Below, in pieces: positions 8,426-18,305 of a DNA stretch of 64,000 nucleotides. Location: the NCBI RefSeq assembly GCF_000378385.1, contig NZ_KB899662.1, forward strand, positions 223,029 to 287,028, read 5' to 3'. Each line of letters opens with the position of its first letter. Positions within the stretch are counted from its first letter, which is position 1. Under the pieces are notes generated by a model, which saw only the letters and a list, made by a program, of their open reading frames with translations, did not search any database and was not told the origin of the DNA. The position numbers were made by a program, and so were the translations under genes. The DNA comes from Paenibacillus daejeonensis DSM 15491. Lineage in GTDB: Bacteria; Bacillota; Bacilli; Paenibacillales; Paenibacillaceae.

Positions 8426-9793
8426 TTAGCTCTCCTGGCTTTGCTCTACCGGCACAAAATCCTCGCCTAGCCACACATTCTGCTCCAATAGACGCTGCTG
8501 AAGCTCAGCGACGGAGATGTCGCGCGAGCCCAAGCCATCACGAAGGGCCAGGGCGGCCGCCGTTCCCGAGGCCTGACCCATGGAGAAGCAGTTGGGCATT
8601 ACTCGCAACGAGCCTTGCACCGCGCGATCCGAGGATACGCAGCGTCCGGCTACCCACAGGTTATCGATCCCAATCGGCAGCATGATCCGGTAAGGGACAC
8701 CGTGGGATACACCTGGCGGCAGATGGTTGATGGTCATCTCGCCCTTGCTGTGGGCAAGATGAATATCGATGTAGTAGGCGTTGCGGGCAATGTCGTCCGG
8801 GAAGGAACGCGCAGACAGGAAATCGTCCACGGTCAACGTATAGTCTCCTTCGATCCGCCGAGTCTCCCGGATGCCAAGCTGCTCCCCGCTCGCCACCATG
8901 TGGGCATTCTCAAAGCCGGGCACATAACGGCGGAAGAACTGCAGCTGGCGTTCCGCCGTGCGGCGCCCTTCGATCGCTCCCCGTGTCAAATCTTCAGCCT
9001 GGGTGCCATCCACACCAAACACATGGCCGAAGTTTACACCCACCAGGTAGTCGCTAACCCAGGCCAAGCCTGAGATCGACTTGCGGCCCTCCGGCAGCGC
9101 GCCCTCCAGGATTGCCCGCTCCACCGTCTTGTGCAGTTGGCCTGTATCGCCACTCTCCTCCAAGAACCGACTGAACCTGGGACGGTCGACATTAGCCAGC
9201 AGGTAGCACATACTGCCAGGCTGCAGTTCGCCCGCTTCGCCGCCTTTCTGGAAGGGAACGCCTGCTAGTGCGGCAACATCCCCGTCCCCGGAGCAATCGA
9301 TAATATAACGGCAGGGGATGAACGAGCGTCCCGTTTTGTTAACCACGACGACGCCCTCCACCGTTCTTCGATCCTCGGACAATACGACATCGTACACAAA
9401 GGTATGAAACAGCGGCGTTACGCCGCTCTCCAAAATCGCATCGTCATACACCCGCTTCAGCACTTCGGGGTCAATCGGCACCCAATCGAGTACCTCCTCA
9501 TAGTCTTCGCGGAATTCGGGATAGCAAGCCTGCTTCATCCGATCCATTAACGCAAGACCGAGTCCGCGGATGATGGGCTTCTGCTTATCCGTAAAGGGGC
9601 AAAAGGCCGGGACAAGCGCAACCGTGCCCATGCCACCCAGAAACCCTCTCTGCTCTATCAGCATGGTGCGTGCTCCCCCATTCGCGGCTGCTATGGCAGC
9701 TGCAATTCCGGAAGCACCGCCGCCGATGACCAATACATCGACCTGGTTGGCAACCGGGATACTGGTGGACGGCAACGTAATCTGTCTGTTCAT
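8426..9793 (-). CDS. FAD-dependent oxidoreductase (FAD_oxidored, PF12831-like)
   Basis: 455 residues. The N-terminal dinucleotide-binding motif is clear: DVLVIGGGASGIAAA at about 19-33, then an acidic strand end LIEQRGFLGG. The C-terminal part has the LPIGIDNLWVAGRC pattern of this family, followed by a helix rich in Ala. A soluble flavoenzyme is expected. It is the last gene of the second importer cluster and follows the GH130-like gene by 54 bp, so it probably processes the imported sugar. The exact reaction is unknown. A second member of the family is at 29111. Confidence 0.82.
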   Translation of the reverse strand: MNRQITLPSTSIPVANQVDVLVIGGGASGIAAAIAAANGGARTMLIEQRGFLGGMGTVALVPAFCPFTDKQKPIIRGLGLALMDRMKQACYPEFREDYEEVLDWVPIDPEVLKRVYDDAILESGVTPLFHTFVYDVVLSEDRRTVEGVVVVNKTGRSFIPCRYIIDCSGDGDVAALAGVPFQKGGEAGELQPGSMCYLLANVDRPRFSRFLEESGDTGQLHKTVERAILEGALPEGRKSISGLAWVSDYLVGVNFGHVFGVDGTQAEDLTRGAIEGRRTAERQLQFFRRYVPGFENAHMVASGEQLGIRETRRIEGDYTLTVDDFLSARSFPDDIARNAYYIDIHLAHSKGEMTINHLPPGVSHGVPYRIMLPIGIDNLWVAGRCVSSDRAVQGSLRVMPNCFSMGQASGTAAALALRDGLGSRDISVAELQQRLLEQNVWLGEDFVPVEQSQES

Positions 9794-9847
9794 GGCAACC
9801 TCCCGTATTTTGAATCAAACATCATCTGTACAAACGGTGTATTGGAC

Positions 9848-10849
9848 TTAACCTTCCAGGCAAAGCCGTAGCAGATCATTCACATCGGCAGTGGCCAGGC
9901 ATTCTACCGTATCGGCAGCACCGTAATAGATTTTGACTTCACCAGACTCCTCCAGAATCATACCTCCTGGAAAAATAACATCATTGCGGAAGCCCCCATC
10001 GGTCTCGTATGCAGACTCCGGCGCAAGCAACGGGGATTTGGCTTTGCCGATGATTCGGCTCGGATCGTGAAGATCCAGCAGCATGATTCCGGAGGTATAT
10101 CGTTTTTGCCAACTCGGCTCCCAGCCATTCTTGCCCCGACTGCGGTCGATATCCACAGCATGGAACAAGGTCAACCAGCCTTTGTCGGTCTTGACGGGCG
10201 GTGCGCCCGGGCCAACCTTATCGTTGGCATAAGCTACATCCTCAACGGCAAGCAGCAGCTTGGAATTTCCCCAGTATTTCAGGTCGGGCGAGTCGCTCAT
10301 CCACATGTCAAATCGGTCTATCCCGCCCCGGCTGTAAACAGGCATCGGACGCTCCAGCCGCACATACTTGTCCCCGATTCGTTCCGGGAACAAGACCATA
10401 TTGCGGTTGTCGGGCAGCGATAGGCTTAGCACCTCGAACGACCGAAAATCGTCAGTTACAGCAATACCGCCACGCAGCCCATGCTTCGTATCGACTGCAA
10501 AGCACAAGTAGCATCGTTCATCGATCACAGTTAGACGCGGATCATACACACGGATGACCTCTTCATCATGCCAAGACCAGCAAGGTTCAGGCTGGACCTC
10601 CCATGATATGCCGTCATTGCTGAAGGCTAGTCCCAGATTGGTAGTATGATGAGGCGCCACGATTCCTTTTGATTCGTCGCCGTAGTCATTGCGGAACACC
10701 ATCACATAGCGGCCCTGGAACTTCGTAACCCCGGCATTAAACACCATCGCCGGACCATAGGGCACATCACCCGGGGCCAGCACCGGATTTGTCGCATGCC
10801 GAGTCACAACCGGACTGGAGCTCAAAACTCCGACTGTATCATTTGTCAC
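9848..10849 (-). CDS. GH130-family glycoside phosphorylase/hydrolase-like protein
   Basis: 333 residues from a GTG placed about 9 nt after GGGAG; the frame is open to 10930, but that extension encodes no family sequence and borders a palindromic repeat. The five-bladed beta-propeller family is suggested by TRHATNPVLAP near the N-terminus, by GPGAPPVKTDKGWL in the middle and by KIYYGAADTVECLAT near the end, all typical of GH130 mannoside phosphorylases and relatives. It is cytoplasmic, without a signal peptide, and would split imported beta-mannosides or related glycosides. Its place in an importer operon supports this. Substrate specificity is not readable. Confidence 0.8.
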   Translation of the reverse strand: MTNDTVGVLSSSPVVTRHATNPVLAPGDVPYGPAMVFNAGVTKFQGRYVMVFRNDYGDESKGIVAPHHTTNLGLAFSNDGISWEVQPEPCWSWHDEEVIRVYDPRLTVIDERCYLCFAVDTKHGLRGGIAVTDDFRSFEVLSLSLPDNRNMVLFPERIGDKYVRLERPMPVYSRGGIDRFDMWMSDSPDLKYWGNSKLLLAVEDVAYANDKVGPGAPPVKTDKGWLTLFHAVDIDRSRGKNGWEPSWQKRYTSGIMLLDLHDPSRIIGKAKSPLLAPESAYETDGGFRNDVIFPGGMILEESGEVKIYYGAADTVECLATADVNDLLRLCLEG

Positions 10850-10935
10850 GTGAATCACTCTCCCAATTACTATTTCTTCAAAGTTCAGGTTGTTGGAGCC
10901 AAAAGGTACGGATCGATTCTGGAGAAGCACAGCGT

Positions 10936-11009
10936 TCGCCTTTGTCCCCGGAATTTAACCCCATAAGGGTTAATTCATCAAAAATTCTGGGGACAACAGC
11001 GATCGGAAG
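10936..11009 (-). repeat. Dispersed palindromic element A, copy 2
   Basis: In inverse orientation it matches copy 1 closely: CTTCCGATCGCTGTTGTC at one end and GACAAAGGCG at the other. The outer stem is TTGTCCCC / GGGGACAA where copy 1 has TTGTCTCC / GGAGACAA, a compensatory change. It sits between the permease gene and the GH130 gene. Confidence 0.65.
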
Positions 11010-11050
11010 AATGATTCGTCACCTAAAGGCGGTTTCCAACAACCTGATCT

Positions 11051-11953
11051 TTACCCCTTCACCGATCCGGCCGTCACCTGGATAAACGACTTGTTCGCCA
11101 CCACATACACCAGCAGCATCGGCAAAATCGACAGGCAGGCTCCGGCCATCATGAGATGGATCTGCATCGCTGCGGAGGAGCCGAAACGGAGATTCGCCAG
11201 ACCGACAGTGAGCGTCTGCAGCTCCGGGTTCGTCATTGTGAATACCAGCGGCAGGATGTATTCGTTCCAGGCCCCGCGGAAGGCGAACAATCCCGCCACG
11301 CCCAGTCCCGGCGCCAGGAGTGGCAGTACAATCCGGAAGAACGTTCGGACAAACCCGGATCCATCCACCATGGCCGACTCATCCAGCTCACGGGGAATTG
11401 CCTTGAAGAAGCCCAGCAGCATGAAGAATGTTGAGGAATGACCGCTAATCAGAATCAGGATGACGCCCCACAAGGTGGTATTCAGGTTCAGCGAGACCAT
11501 CAGATCGAATTGAGGTCGCAGCACAATGGCGCCGACGGAAATGAACATCATGGACGCTTGTGTCGTCACAAACAGGGATTTACCAAAAAACTGGCGGCGG
11601 TCCACCACATAAGCAGCCATGGCCGCAACCAGCAATGTGCCTACGGTCACCATCACGCTGACAAACGTACTGTTCCAGGTATAGCGGGCAAAATTAGCCT
11701 GCTTCCAAGCTTCTGCGTAATTCACGAATTGCAGCTTGGTCGGCAACAAGGTACCGCCGGTCATCATCTCGGCACCAGTTTTGAGCGAGCCGGCCAAGGT
11801 CATAAATAAAGGAAATACAGTCAATAGCGCCGTCACCAATAAAAACAGCCACATGATGGTGAGGCTCACCACTCTGCCTGAGCGACTGGGCAGCGGACGG
11901 GCGGCAGGCCTGTGCTGCCTGTCTGGCTCTCGGGATAACACCTGATCGTTCAT
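11051..11953 (-). CDS. ABC sugar transporter permease (MalG-like)
   Basis: 300 residues with a Pro/Arg-rich N-terminus, six predictable membrane helices and the EAA loop DESAMVDGSGFVRTFF. The ending FIQVTAGSVKG fits the MalG class, which has the last helix followed by a short tail. It pairs with the MalF-like permease at 12266. The 312 bp between them are filled by an element of the dispersed B family, so coupling within the operon depends on reading through that structure. Confidence 0.9.
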   Translation of the reverse strand: MNDQVLSREPDRQHRPAARPLPSRSGRVVSLTIMWLFLLVTALLTVFPLFMTLAGSLKTGAEMMTGGTLLPTKLQFVNYAEAWKQANFARYTWNSTFVSVMVTVGTLLVAAMAAYVVDRRQFFGKSLFVTTQASMMFISVGAIVLRPQFDLMVSLNLNTTLWGVILILISGHSSTFFMLLGFFKAIPRELDESAMVDGSGFVRTFFRIVLPLLAPGLGVAGLFAFRGAWNEYILPLVFTMTNPELQTLTVGLANLRFGSSAAMQIHLMMAGACLSILPMLLVYVVANKSFIQVTAGSVKG

Positions 11954-12019
11954 CTGCTGAACCTCCTGCGCGTTTTACGATGTTGAGAATGGGGATTACT
12001 ACTATTACAAATTCAAAAG

Positions 12020-12264
12020 GTTGGTGCTCAGCACCGAAGCTTATGCTTACGAAGCTACGTTTTCTGCGAAAACGTCTTGGCTTGCGAGAACCCGAAGAAG
12101 GAGGAGCGGTACACGTTTTCGAAGAAAACGACTTCGGAAGCATCCCTACATGAGCACCTCAGGGTTTCCTAAGGAAACCAGCATCGTAAGCGATACTTTT
12201 CAAGGGTGAACGCAAGATTCGACGTCGAATCCGCTTCCTGCAATACTTCGTGATGGGCAGCAAC
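12020..12264 (+). repeat. Dispersed modular element B, long copy
   Basis: Starts CAGCACCGA at 12029 and ends CTTCGTGATG near 12255. Internal blocks are shared with the copy at 53.7 kb: GCGAGAACC, GAAGAAGGAGGAGCGG, CCTACATGAGCACCT, GCATCGTAAGCGATAC and CGCAAGATTCGA. Several small hairpins (ACGTTTT-ctgc-GAAAACGT) are present. Imperfect inverted flanks GTTGGTGCTCA (12020) and TGGGCAGCAAC (12254) bracket it. It fills the gap between the two permease genes. Confidence 0.7.
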
Positions 12265-12265
12265 T

Positions 12266-13165
12266 CTAATAGACTTTGTTCATTTTGCGGCTTAGTAGGA
12301 AGTACAAGCCGGTAATCGCCCCCACAATAAGGGCTGTGGCAAAACCTACAGCGCTGCCGTAACCAAACTGTTGTACAACAGGAGAACCCGTAGATACCGG
12401 GAACAACAATTTGTACAGATACAGATACATGACCTCGGTTTTGCCGATCGGTCCGCCTTCCGTAATCAGCATGATGCTCTCATAACCTTTTAGAGATGCG
12501 ATAATCGCCAGCATAATGACCAATTGGGCAACCGGGGCCAGCATCGGCAGCGTAATGCTCCAGAATTGCCTTCCAGCATTGGCCCCGTCTATGGAAGCAC
12601 TCTCGTAAAGATCTTTTGGAATACCCTGCAGTCCAGCAAGGAACAGCAGCATATAGTTCCCGACCGCGCCCCATACCGCCACAAGAATGACGGTCAGCAT
12701 CGCAAGCTTGGGCCCAAGCCATTCAATCGGTTGCGAGATCAGGTGCATTTTCATTAATAGGGTGTTCACCATACCGTTGTACGAATTGAAAATCGTGTAG
12801 AAAACAACGGATATGACCGCGGTACTGATGATTGTTGGCATAAAATAAATCCCGCGCAGCAGGTTGCTGCCCCTCAGCTTGCCGTTCAGGATAACCGCCA
12901 GCAGCATGGATACAGGCAGCGTGAGCACCAGCTTGCCGCCGGCATAGATAAAGGTATTCCCAACCGATTCCCAGAAGAGCGCATCACGCATCAGCCGCTG
13001 GAAATTGTCCAGGCCAATGAATATCGGCTCGCCATATCCGGCATAGTCGTAGAACATAAAGCGCAGCATCCATAAGATGGGGTAGATGCCCAGAACTGCT
13101 GTCAAAATGATGCTTGGTGACAAAAATAGGCTATTCTCCCCCAAACGTCTCCACTTAAAATTCAT
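12266..13165 (-). CDS. ABC sugar transporter permease (MalF-like)
   Basis: 299 residues from the ATG that follows GGGAGGAACGAAG; the open frame continues 19 codons upstream but without a ribosome site. Membrane helices and the EAA loop YESASIDGANAGRQFW mark the partner of the MalG-like permease. It follows the binding-protein gene by 66 bp in the same direction. Together with those genes it forms the second sugar importer, again without its own ATPase. Confidence 0.9.
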   Translation of the reverse strand: MNFKWRRLGENSLFLSPSIILTAVLGIYPILWMLRFMFYDYAGYGEPIFIGLDNFQRLMRDALFWESVGNTFIYAGGKLVLTLPVSMLLAVILNGKLRGSNLLRGIYFMPTIISTAVISVVFYTIFNSYNGMVNTLLMKMHLISQPIEWLGPKLAMLTVILVAVWGAVGNYMLLFLAGLQGIPKDLYESASIDGANAGRQFWSITLPMLAPVAQLVIMLAIIASLKGYESIMLITEGGPIGKTEVMYLYLYKLLFPVSTGSPVVQQFGYGSAVGFATALIVGAITGLYFLLSRKMNKVY

Positions 13166-13231
13166 CTTCGTTCCTCCCGGGGAAAGAAAAGGGGCCTCCG
13201 CCAAGTTGCGCGGCAGCCCCATCCTCGCCTG

Positions 13232-14659
13232 TTATTCTCCCTGCGGATTTGCTGGATCAAAGGAAGGGTTTGGCGTGACCGTTACCTCGCCTTTCTCCAC
13301 TGCCTTGGCCAGTGCATCGTTGTATCTCGTATTCAAGTCCTCTGTAATGGCCTGCAGATCTCCGCCAGCCAGGATATATTTGTAGAATGCGTCGGCATAG
13401 CCTGCGCCCTCCGGTGTAACGATTGGCGCAACAGGCCAGAGCGAGTCGTGTTCCCCGACCAGGAATCCCTCCATCCCGTTAATCTCCGGATCTTGGGCCT
13501 GCTCCACAATGCTTGGCACGATAGCGATGCCGAATCCTTTTTCATGGTAGGTAGTCAGAACATCGTCGCCGTACATAAACTCCATGAACTTCCAAGCTGC
13601 ATCTTTGTTGGCCGATAGCTCGCTAATGCCGAGCCAGGTTCCGGCTGAGACGATCTCGGATGTCCCTTTAATTTGGCCGTCAATGGTTGGGGCCAAGGCG
13701 CCACCCCAGTTGATCTCCGTCGGGAATTGGTCCTGGTAGACGCCCGGCTCTGTGGAGAAGGAGAGGTACATACCAATTTTACCTGCGGCGAATTGTGCGC
13801 GTAGCGGGTCAATATCAAGCGCTTCTGCTCCAGGCATGACACTGCCGTCTTCATGCATTTGCTTGAAATACTCAATGACCTGCGAATACGCCGTAAAATC
13901 GTATTGTCCGGTTTTCAGATCAAACCCTAGCCCCTGATGCCCGCTGAGCGAAAGAATCTCCCGAATGGAGCGATCAAAAGCCGACTTCGGAGATTTGAAG
14001 TTCAAGGCAAATCCGTAGATGCCCTCCGATTTACCGAATTCAGTAATCTGCTTAGCAGCGTCCACCATCTCTTGCAGCGAGGTCGGCGGCTGCCCGATAC
14101 CCGCCTGTTCAAACAGGTCCTTATTGTAGACCAAGCGCAAGGTGAGGCCGGTATTGGCCAGCGAATATACTTTGCCGTCAAAACGGTTCACATGATCAAT
14201 CTGCAGACTGCCGAATTTCGTGTTTATCTCGTCCGTCAAGTACTCGTCAATCGGCGCAAGATACCCTTTCTTGACAAACTCACCCACAATGTTGGTCTTC
14301 AGACGCAGCACATCCGGCGCCTGCTTGCTGGAGAAAGCGATATCAACGCTTTGCGCGTAATTCTCGGACATCACGGTAAGCTCTACCTGAATATTGTCCT
14401 CATTCGTCTCATTGAACGTGTTGACCATTTCCTTAATGTACTCCTGATCATGCCGATCATCGGTCCAGTACTTTAGCTGAACGGGCTTGCCCGTCTCCAC
14501 CGGGGGGGCCTGCGTTTCTGTCCCCGACTTTCCGTTCGTCGCACCACCATTACCCGCTGCTCCGTTATTATCATTGTTGTTAACGTTGCCGCTGCTACAG
14601 CCAGCTAGACCGACAGCCAGGATCAGGCTCAAGCCAATTCCTGCCCATGTTTTACGCAT
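13232..14659 (-). CDS. ABC sugar transporter substrate-binding lipoprotein (MalE-like, family 1)
   Basis: 475 residues from the ATG 8 nt after AGGGG; a TTG eight codons upstream is open but lacks a ribosome site. The lipoprotein signal MRKTWAGIGLSLILAVGLAGC is followed by an Asn/Gly-rich linker and a family-1 solute-binding fold beginning PVQLKYWTDDRHDQEY. It should be tethered outside the membrane and serve the permeases at 12266 and 11051. Its promoter carries the operator-like block at 14705-14758 shared with the kinase and both exoenzyme genes. Confidence 0.9.
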   Translation of the reverse strand: MRKTWAGIGLSLILAVGLAGCSSGNVNNNDNNGAAGNGGATNGKSGTETQAPPVETGKPVQLKYWTDDRHDQEYIKEMVNTFNETNEDNIQVELTVMSENYAQSVDIAFSSKQAPDVLRLKTNIVGEFVKKGYLAPIDEYLTDEINTKFGSLQIDHVNRFDGKVYSLANTGLTLRLVYNKDLFEQAGIGQPPTSLQEMVDAAKQITEFGKSEGIYGFALNFKSPKSAFDRSIREILSLSGHQGLGFDLKTGQYDFTAYSQVIEYFKQMHEDGSVMPGAEALDIDPLRAQFAAGKIGMYLSFSTEPGVYQDQFPTEINWGGALAPTIDGQIKGTSEIVSAGTWLGISELSANKDAAWKFMEFMYGDDVLTTYHEKGFGIAIVPSIVEQAQDPEINGMEGFLVGEHDSLWPVAPIVTPEGAGYADAFYKYILAGGDLQAITEDLNTRYNDALAKAVEKGEVTVTPNPSFDPANPQGE

Positions 14660-14704
14660 ACCCTCTACCCCTTTAATGTTCAATTGTTTTGTGAGCTCGC
14701 TTTT

Positions 14705-14758
14705 ATTATAGTGGCTCGGACTCCGAAAAGGAGTGCGGCAACTTCACTCTCCAGGGAT
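14705..14758 (-). promoter_or_regulatory. Shared operator plus -10 box, promoter of the second importer operon
   Basis: On the minus strand ATCCCTGGAGAGTGAAG begins at 14758, continues with TGCCGCACTCCTTTT, and ends 48 nt later at TATAAT (14710-14705). A dyad GAGTG-N9-CACTC lies where a -35 box would be expected, typical of an activator-dependent promoter. The same layout recurs at 18205, 18306 and 28918. Confidence 0.75.
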
Positions 14759-14781
14759 AGAATTCTATGGTTTGCTGAAGC

Positions 14782-16413
14782 TTATGTCTCTGGGCGATCC
14801 CCGTGATAGCCTGCCCTGAACTCGGACGGCGTCTGTCCGGTGATCTTCTTGAACATCTCACTGAAATACCTGCGCTCCTCGTATCCGACTGCCGATGCGA
14901 CCTCTTGCACCTGCGCTCCCTCCACCAGCAGCAGCTTGGCTTTGTGAATGCGTTCCGCGGTCACATGCTGGGTGACCGTCATCCCCGTTACCTGCTTGAA
15001 CAAGCTGGAGAAGTAGCTGGCGCTCAGGTGCACATGGGCCGCGCATTCGCCTACGGTCATATCCTCAGCCAAGCGATGCTTCATATAATCCATTGCTTTA
15101 TAGACCACCTTTTGGCCTTCGGACAAGCTGCTTCGGCGCACCAGCTCTGCCCCTTCCGTGCACAAGACGAGTAGCTGACGCTGCAGGGCCGCAAGCGGCA
15201 GTCCCAACGTCAGCTGCGCCTCCCTGAACCGCTGAATCAACGGCTGGATATCTGCATAAGGAACGATTTCGTAAAAAGTCCGGATCGCTGAAGCGGCCAA
15301 TTCCTCGTACAGGCTGAGTAGATAATCCGGGCTTTGGCGGGAGACCAGCTTCTGCACCTCCTCCGCGATGACGGACAGTATGGTCGTAGTCCGGTCGGTA
15401 TTTCCCGAACGAATCGCCATGAGCAGTTCGTCCTTGTACTCCAGTGCCAACGGTTTTTGGCTGGCCACCGGATATACATCCTCATACCGGACAGCCGCGT
15501 TGCCTTCGGTAAACAGATGATGAGAGAGCGCACGCTGGGCCTGGCGGTAGGAATCCGGCAGTTCGCTGAGTTCAGCCACGCTGCCGCCGACTCCGATGGA
15601 GACCGTGAACTTGGTATAATGTTCAATATTACGGCAGCACTCCTCAGCGATGTCGATGGGACGCGAGGAGCCAGTGTCATTGAGGATTGCCAGGTACTGG
15701 TCATGGAGCGCGCGGAACACCACGCTTGGCGCATGAGCAGCAAGTGTCTCCTGAACAATATTAAGCAGCGAGAACCGGATCAGCTCCATCTCCCGAACCG
15801 ATTGCTCGGACGCCTGCTCCCGAAAACGGTCGATATCGATCAGCATCACGACGAAGTCTCGCGGTTGCAGACCGATCTCCAGGAACGCCCAGCGTTCCTT
15901 GGCCTCTTCCCATGTGGTGCGGTGACTGACCAATTGGGCGCAATATTCCTGACGCAACGCTGGCATGCTCTCCCGCAGCTTGGTCTCCATCTTCCTCCTG
16001 TCCACAAGTCTGGTTCGCTCTTCCATAACTGCGGCCTTGGCCCGCACTACTGCGGCCATCAGTTCCTCTTCCGAGAACGGCTTGACCACAAAATCAAAGG
16101 CGCCCAGCTGCACCGCACGCTGAGCGTATTCAAAGTCGGCATAGCCGCTGATTAAGATCACTTTGCAGTTGTGGTGCTCTTGCAGAACGGCGCGCAGCAT
16201 ATGTAATCCATCCATCTTGGGCATTCGTATGTCCGTGATGACCAGATCCGGAAGCAGCCGGGTAATCAAGTCCAATCCCTCTTCCCCGTTGCTCGATGAA
16301 CCCACCACCCGGATGCCCGCTTCCTCCCAGTTCATCGCAGTCAATCCATCCACAACACTTCTGATGTCGTCGATAATACAGAGGTTGATGGCCTCAGGCT
16401 GACTCATGTACAT
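14782..16413 (-). CDS. YesN-type response regulator with AraC DNA-binding domain
   Basis: 543 residues. Receiver domain with the DD pair at 15-16, phospho-acceptor Asp61 in LVITDIRMPKMDG, and Lys111 in VVKPF. A long linker follows, then a C-terminal AraC double helix-turn-helix (about 440-538) with YFSSLFKQVTGMT and YFSEMFKKITGQTP. It overlaps the kinase gene by 20 bp. It is the best candidate for the protein binding the operator block found at four local promoters, including that of its own kinase-regulator operon, which would give autoactivation. Confidence 0.92.
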   Translation of the reverse strand: MYMSQPEAINLCIIDDIRSVVDGLTAMNWEEAGIRVVGSSSNGEEGLDLITRLLPDLVITDIRMPKMDGLHMLRAVLQEHHNCKVILISGYADFEYAQRAVQLGAFDFVVKPFSEEELMAAVVRAKAAVMEERTRLVDRRKMETKLRESMPALRQEYCAQLVSHRTTWEEAKERWAFLEIGLQPRDFVVMLIDIDRFREQASEQSVREMELIRFSLLNIVQETLAAHAPSVVFRALHDQYLAILNDTGSSRPIDIAEECCRNIEHYTKFTVSIGVGGSVAELSELPDSYRQAQRALSHHLFTEGNAAVRYEDVYPVASQKPLALEYKDELLMAIRSGNTDRTTTILSVIAEEVQKLVSRQSPDYLLSLYEELAASAIRTFYEIVPYADIQPLIQRFREAQLTLGLPLAALQRQLLVLCTEGAELVRRSSLSEGQKVVYKAMDYMKHRLAEDMTVGECAAHVHLSASYFSSLFKQVTGMTVTQHVTAERIHKAKLLLVEGAQVQEVASAVGYEERRYFSEMFKKITGQTPSEFRAGYHGDRPET

Positions 16414-18148
16414 ACTCCCCTTTCAAAGGCAAAGAAATCGTAATGGTCGTTCCCCTCGCCGGCGCACTGTCCACACGAAACTCTGCCGTGTCCCCGTAAT
16501 ACAGCTGAAGCCGCTGGATCAGGTTGGATACCGCATAGCCCTTCTTCGATTCCGACAACAACATCGCCTCTACCTGTTCTTCATCCATACCGTGTCCGTT
16601 ATCGCGCACGACAAGCGTCCAACGCTCTTCGTTGCCGTCGATCTCGATGTCGAGTCGCCCACCGCTCTTCATATCCCGAAATCCATGCAAGATGCTGTTC
16701 TCCGTCAGCGGCTGCAACAGGATCCGCGGAAGCCACAGCGTGCTCAGCTTGGGCTGATGCACATGAATCTCGTACGTGAACAACCCTTCATAGCAGCTTA
16801 ACTGCAGCTCCAAATACTGACGCACATGTTCCAGTTCCTTGGCCAAGGTCGTCATTTCTCTGCCGTTGTTCAGCCCCAGCTGGAACAGACGGGAGAGCGA
16901 GAGGACCATCTGCTGCGAAGGCTCGATCTGCTTCAGCTTCAGCTTCCAGTAGATCGTATTAAGCGTGTTGTAGAGAAAATGTGGATCCATCTGCGCTGAG
17001 AGCGCCTTGATTTCAGCCGTCCGCTTGTGCGTCTGCGCCTCTGTCACCTCATCGATCAATCGGACGATCTGCTCCAGCATCCGGTTGAAGCGGAAACCCA
17101 CCTGCCCCAGCTCATCGCTGCTCCCGCTTTCAAAACGAGCGGTTAAATCGTTGGTTTCGACCCGTTTCATGACCTTAAGCAGCCCTTGCAGCGGTCTCAG
17201 CAAATAACGCGCAAAGGCGCCTGAGATCAACAGGGTCACTGTAAAGACCACGGCAGCTACGGCGACAATCAGCCATTTGACATATGCCAGATCCTTCAAC
17301 ACAACCGAGCGGGGCCTGATGGTTGTCATGGTCCAATCCGCGATGTCCAGGCGGGCATAATTCAGCAGGTAGGTCTCGCCATCTAGGACGAAGGGTTGAC
17401 TGCCCTCCAGACGTTTCACCTGGCGGCCCAAATGGCCTGTGTCTACCGCTTGGCGGACTAGCTGCTCCCTGGCAGGATAAACCGTCTCGCCTGCGGAATT
17501 AAGCAAAAAACTGGTTGCTTCTTCTCCTGCGTTTCCCTGAACAAGCTTGCGGAAGCCCTCTTCCCGAATATTTACGATGATATATACGCCGCTGACCGGA
17601 GTGTCAAAAATTGGCTGCAAGATAAGCGATATTACCCTTTCATTCCCGGAGAACAGCATATCCTCGTGCCCTTCTACCCACTGGTTTCTATTTTCTTGCT
17701 CGATACGCGCATATAATAAGGTATCTTCGAATGCGTGCGCCCGGTTGCGGTTCATGGACGAAGGATAAAACTCGCCAATCGGCGTAGATACGTAAATCGA
17801 ATGGATAAGCGGCTCTGCAATTTTGGCCTGCGAGAAAACGTTATCAAGATCGCTCAAATGAGTGTAATACCTGCCCGCATCCTGGGAAACCACATCTCTT
17901 AGCATGTCGTAGAAGGGCTGGCTGATCATGAACGTCATCATAATCAACATCAGCTTGTTCAGCTTCTCATCCACAATCTGTGCAGACCTTGCCACTGTAT
18001 CCTGTGTGAGATTCAGCGCATTTCTCTCCAGAATGGCAGCTGAGATATAATAGGACAACCCTCCGGTCATTAGGACTGAGATAACAATTACCGCGAGAAA
18101 TGCAATTTTGAGTTTGTTGCGCAGTGATTGCCTGCGGAGGTAATCCAT
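16394..18148 (-). CDS. YesM-type sensor histidine kinase
   Basis: 584 residues from the ATG 10 nt after GGAAGG; the frame is open 11 codons further. Transmembrane helix at about 10-33, extracellular sensor region, second helix near 280-300, HAMP domain, and a kinase core with His390 in DPHFLYN, N-box LTENSILHG and G-box DNGHGM. It is the partner of the overlapping AraC-type regulator. Its promoter lies back to back with that of the SLH-anchored exoenzyme, and both carry the same operator block. Confidence 0.92.
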   Translation of the reverse strand: MDYLRRQSLRNKLKIAFLAVIVISVLMTGGLSYYISAAILERNALNLTQDTVARSAQIVDEKLNKLMLIMMTFMISQPFYDMLRDVVSQDAGRYYTHLSDLDNVFSQAKIAEPLIHSIYVSTPIGEFYPSSMNRNRAHAFEDTLLYARIEQENRNQWVEGHEDMLFSGNERVISLILQPIFDTPVSGVYIIVNIREEGFRKLVQGNAGEEATSFLLNSAGETVYPAREQLVRQAVDTGHLGRQVKRLEGSQPFVLDGETYLLNYARLDIADWTMTTIRPRSVVLKDLAYVKWLIVAVAAVVFTVTLLISGAFARYLLRPLQGLLKVMKRVETNDLTARFESGSSDELGQVGFRFNRMLEQIVRLIDEVTEAQTHKRTAEIKALSAQMDPHFLYNTLNTIYWKLKLKQIEPSQQMVLSLSRLFQLGLNNGREMTTLAKELEHVRQYLELQLSCYEGLFTYEIHVHQPKLSTLWLPRILLQPLTENSILHGFRDMKSGGRLDIEIDGNEERWTLVVRDNGHGMDEEQVEAMLLSESKKGYAVSNLIQRLQLYYGDTAEFRVDSAPARGTTITISLPLKGEYVHESA

Positions 18149-18204
18149 GCTGACCACACCTTCCAAAATTTTTACCACCAAGCAACAAAACGAGGATTCG
18201 TTCC

Positions 18205-18258
18205 ATTATAATCTAAAATTAGTCAAAAAAGAGTGCGGCACCTTTACTCTTTAGGGAT
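18205..18258 (-). promoter_or_regulatory. Shared operator plus -10 box, promoter of the second kinase/regulator operon
   Basis: The minus strand reads ATCCCTAAAGAGTAAAG from 18258, then TGCCGCACTCTTTTTT, and TATAAT at 18210-18205, exactly 48 nt after the start of the block. The A/T-rich spacer differs from the other copies, while the operator part is conserved. Confidence 0.75.
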
Positions 18259-18305
18259 ATATTTTAACGGTTCACCCCTCTGCTCATAGCGCACCTCACA
18301 AATTT

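Noticed and set aside
10850..10930. 27-codon N-terminal extension of the GH130-like protein
   Set aside because: No family similarity, and it starts beside a palindromic repeat; the GTG at 10849 has a properly spaced GGGAG.
11954..12265. Transposon remnant between the two permease genes
   Set aside because: No transposase-like frame; the sequence is better explained as a copy of the dispersed B element.
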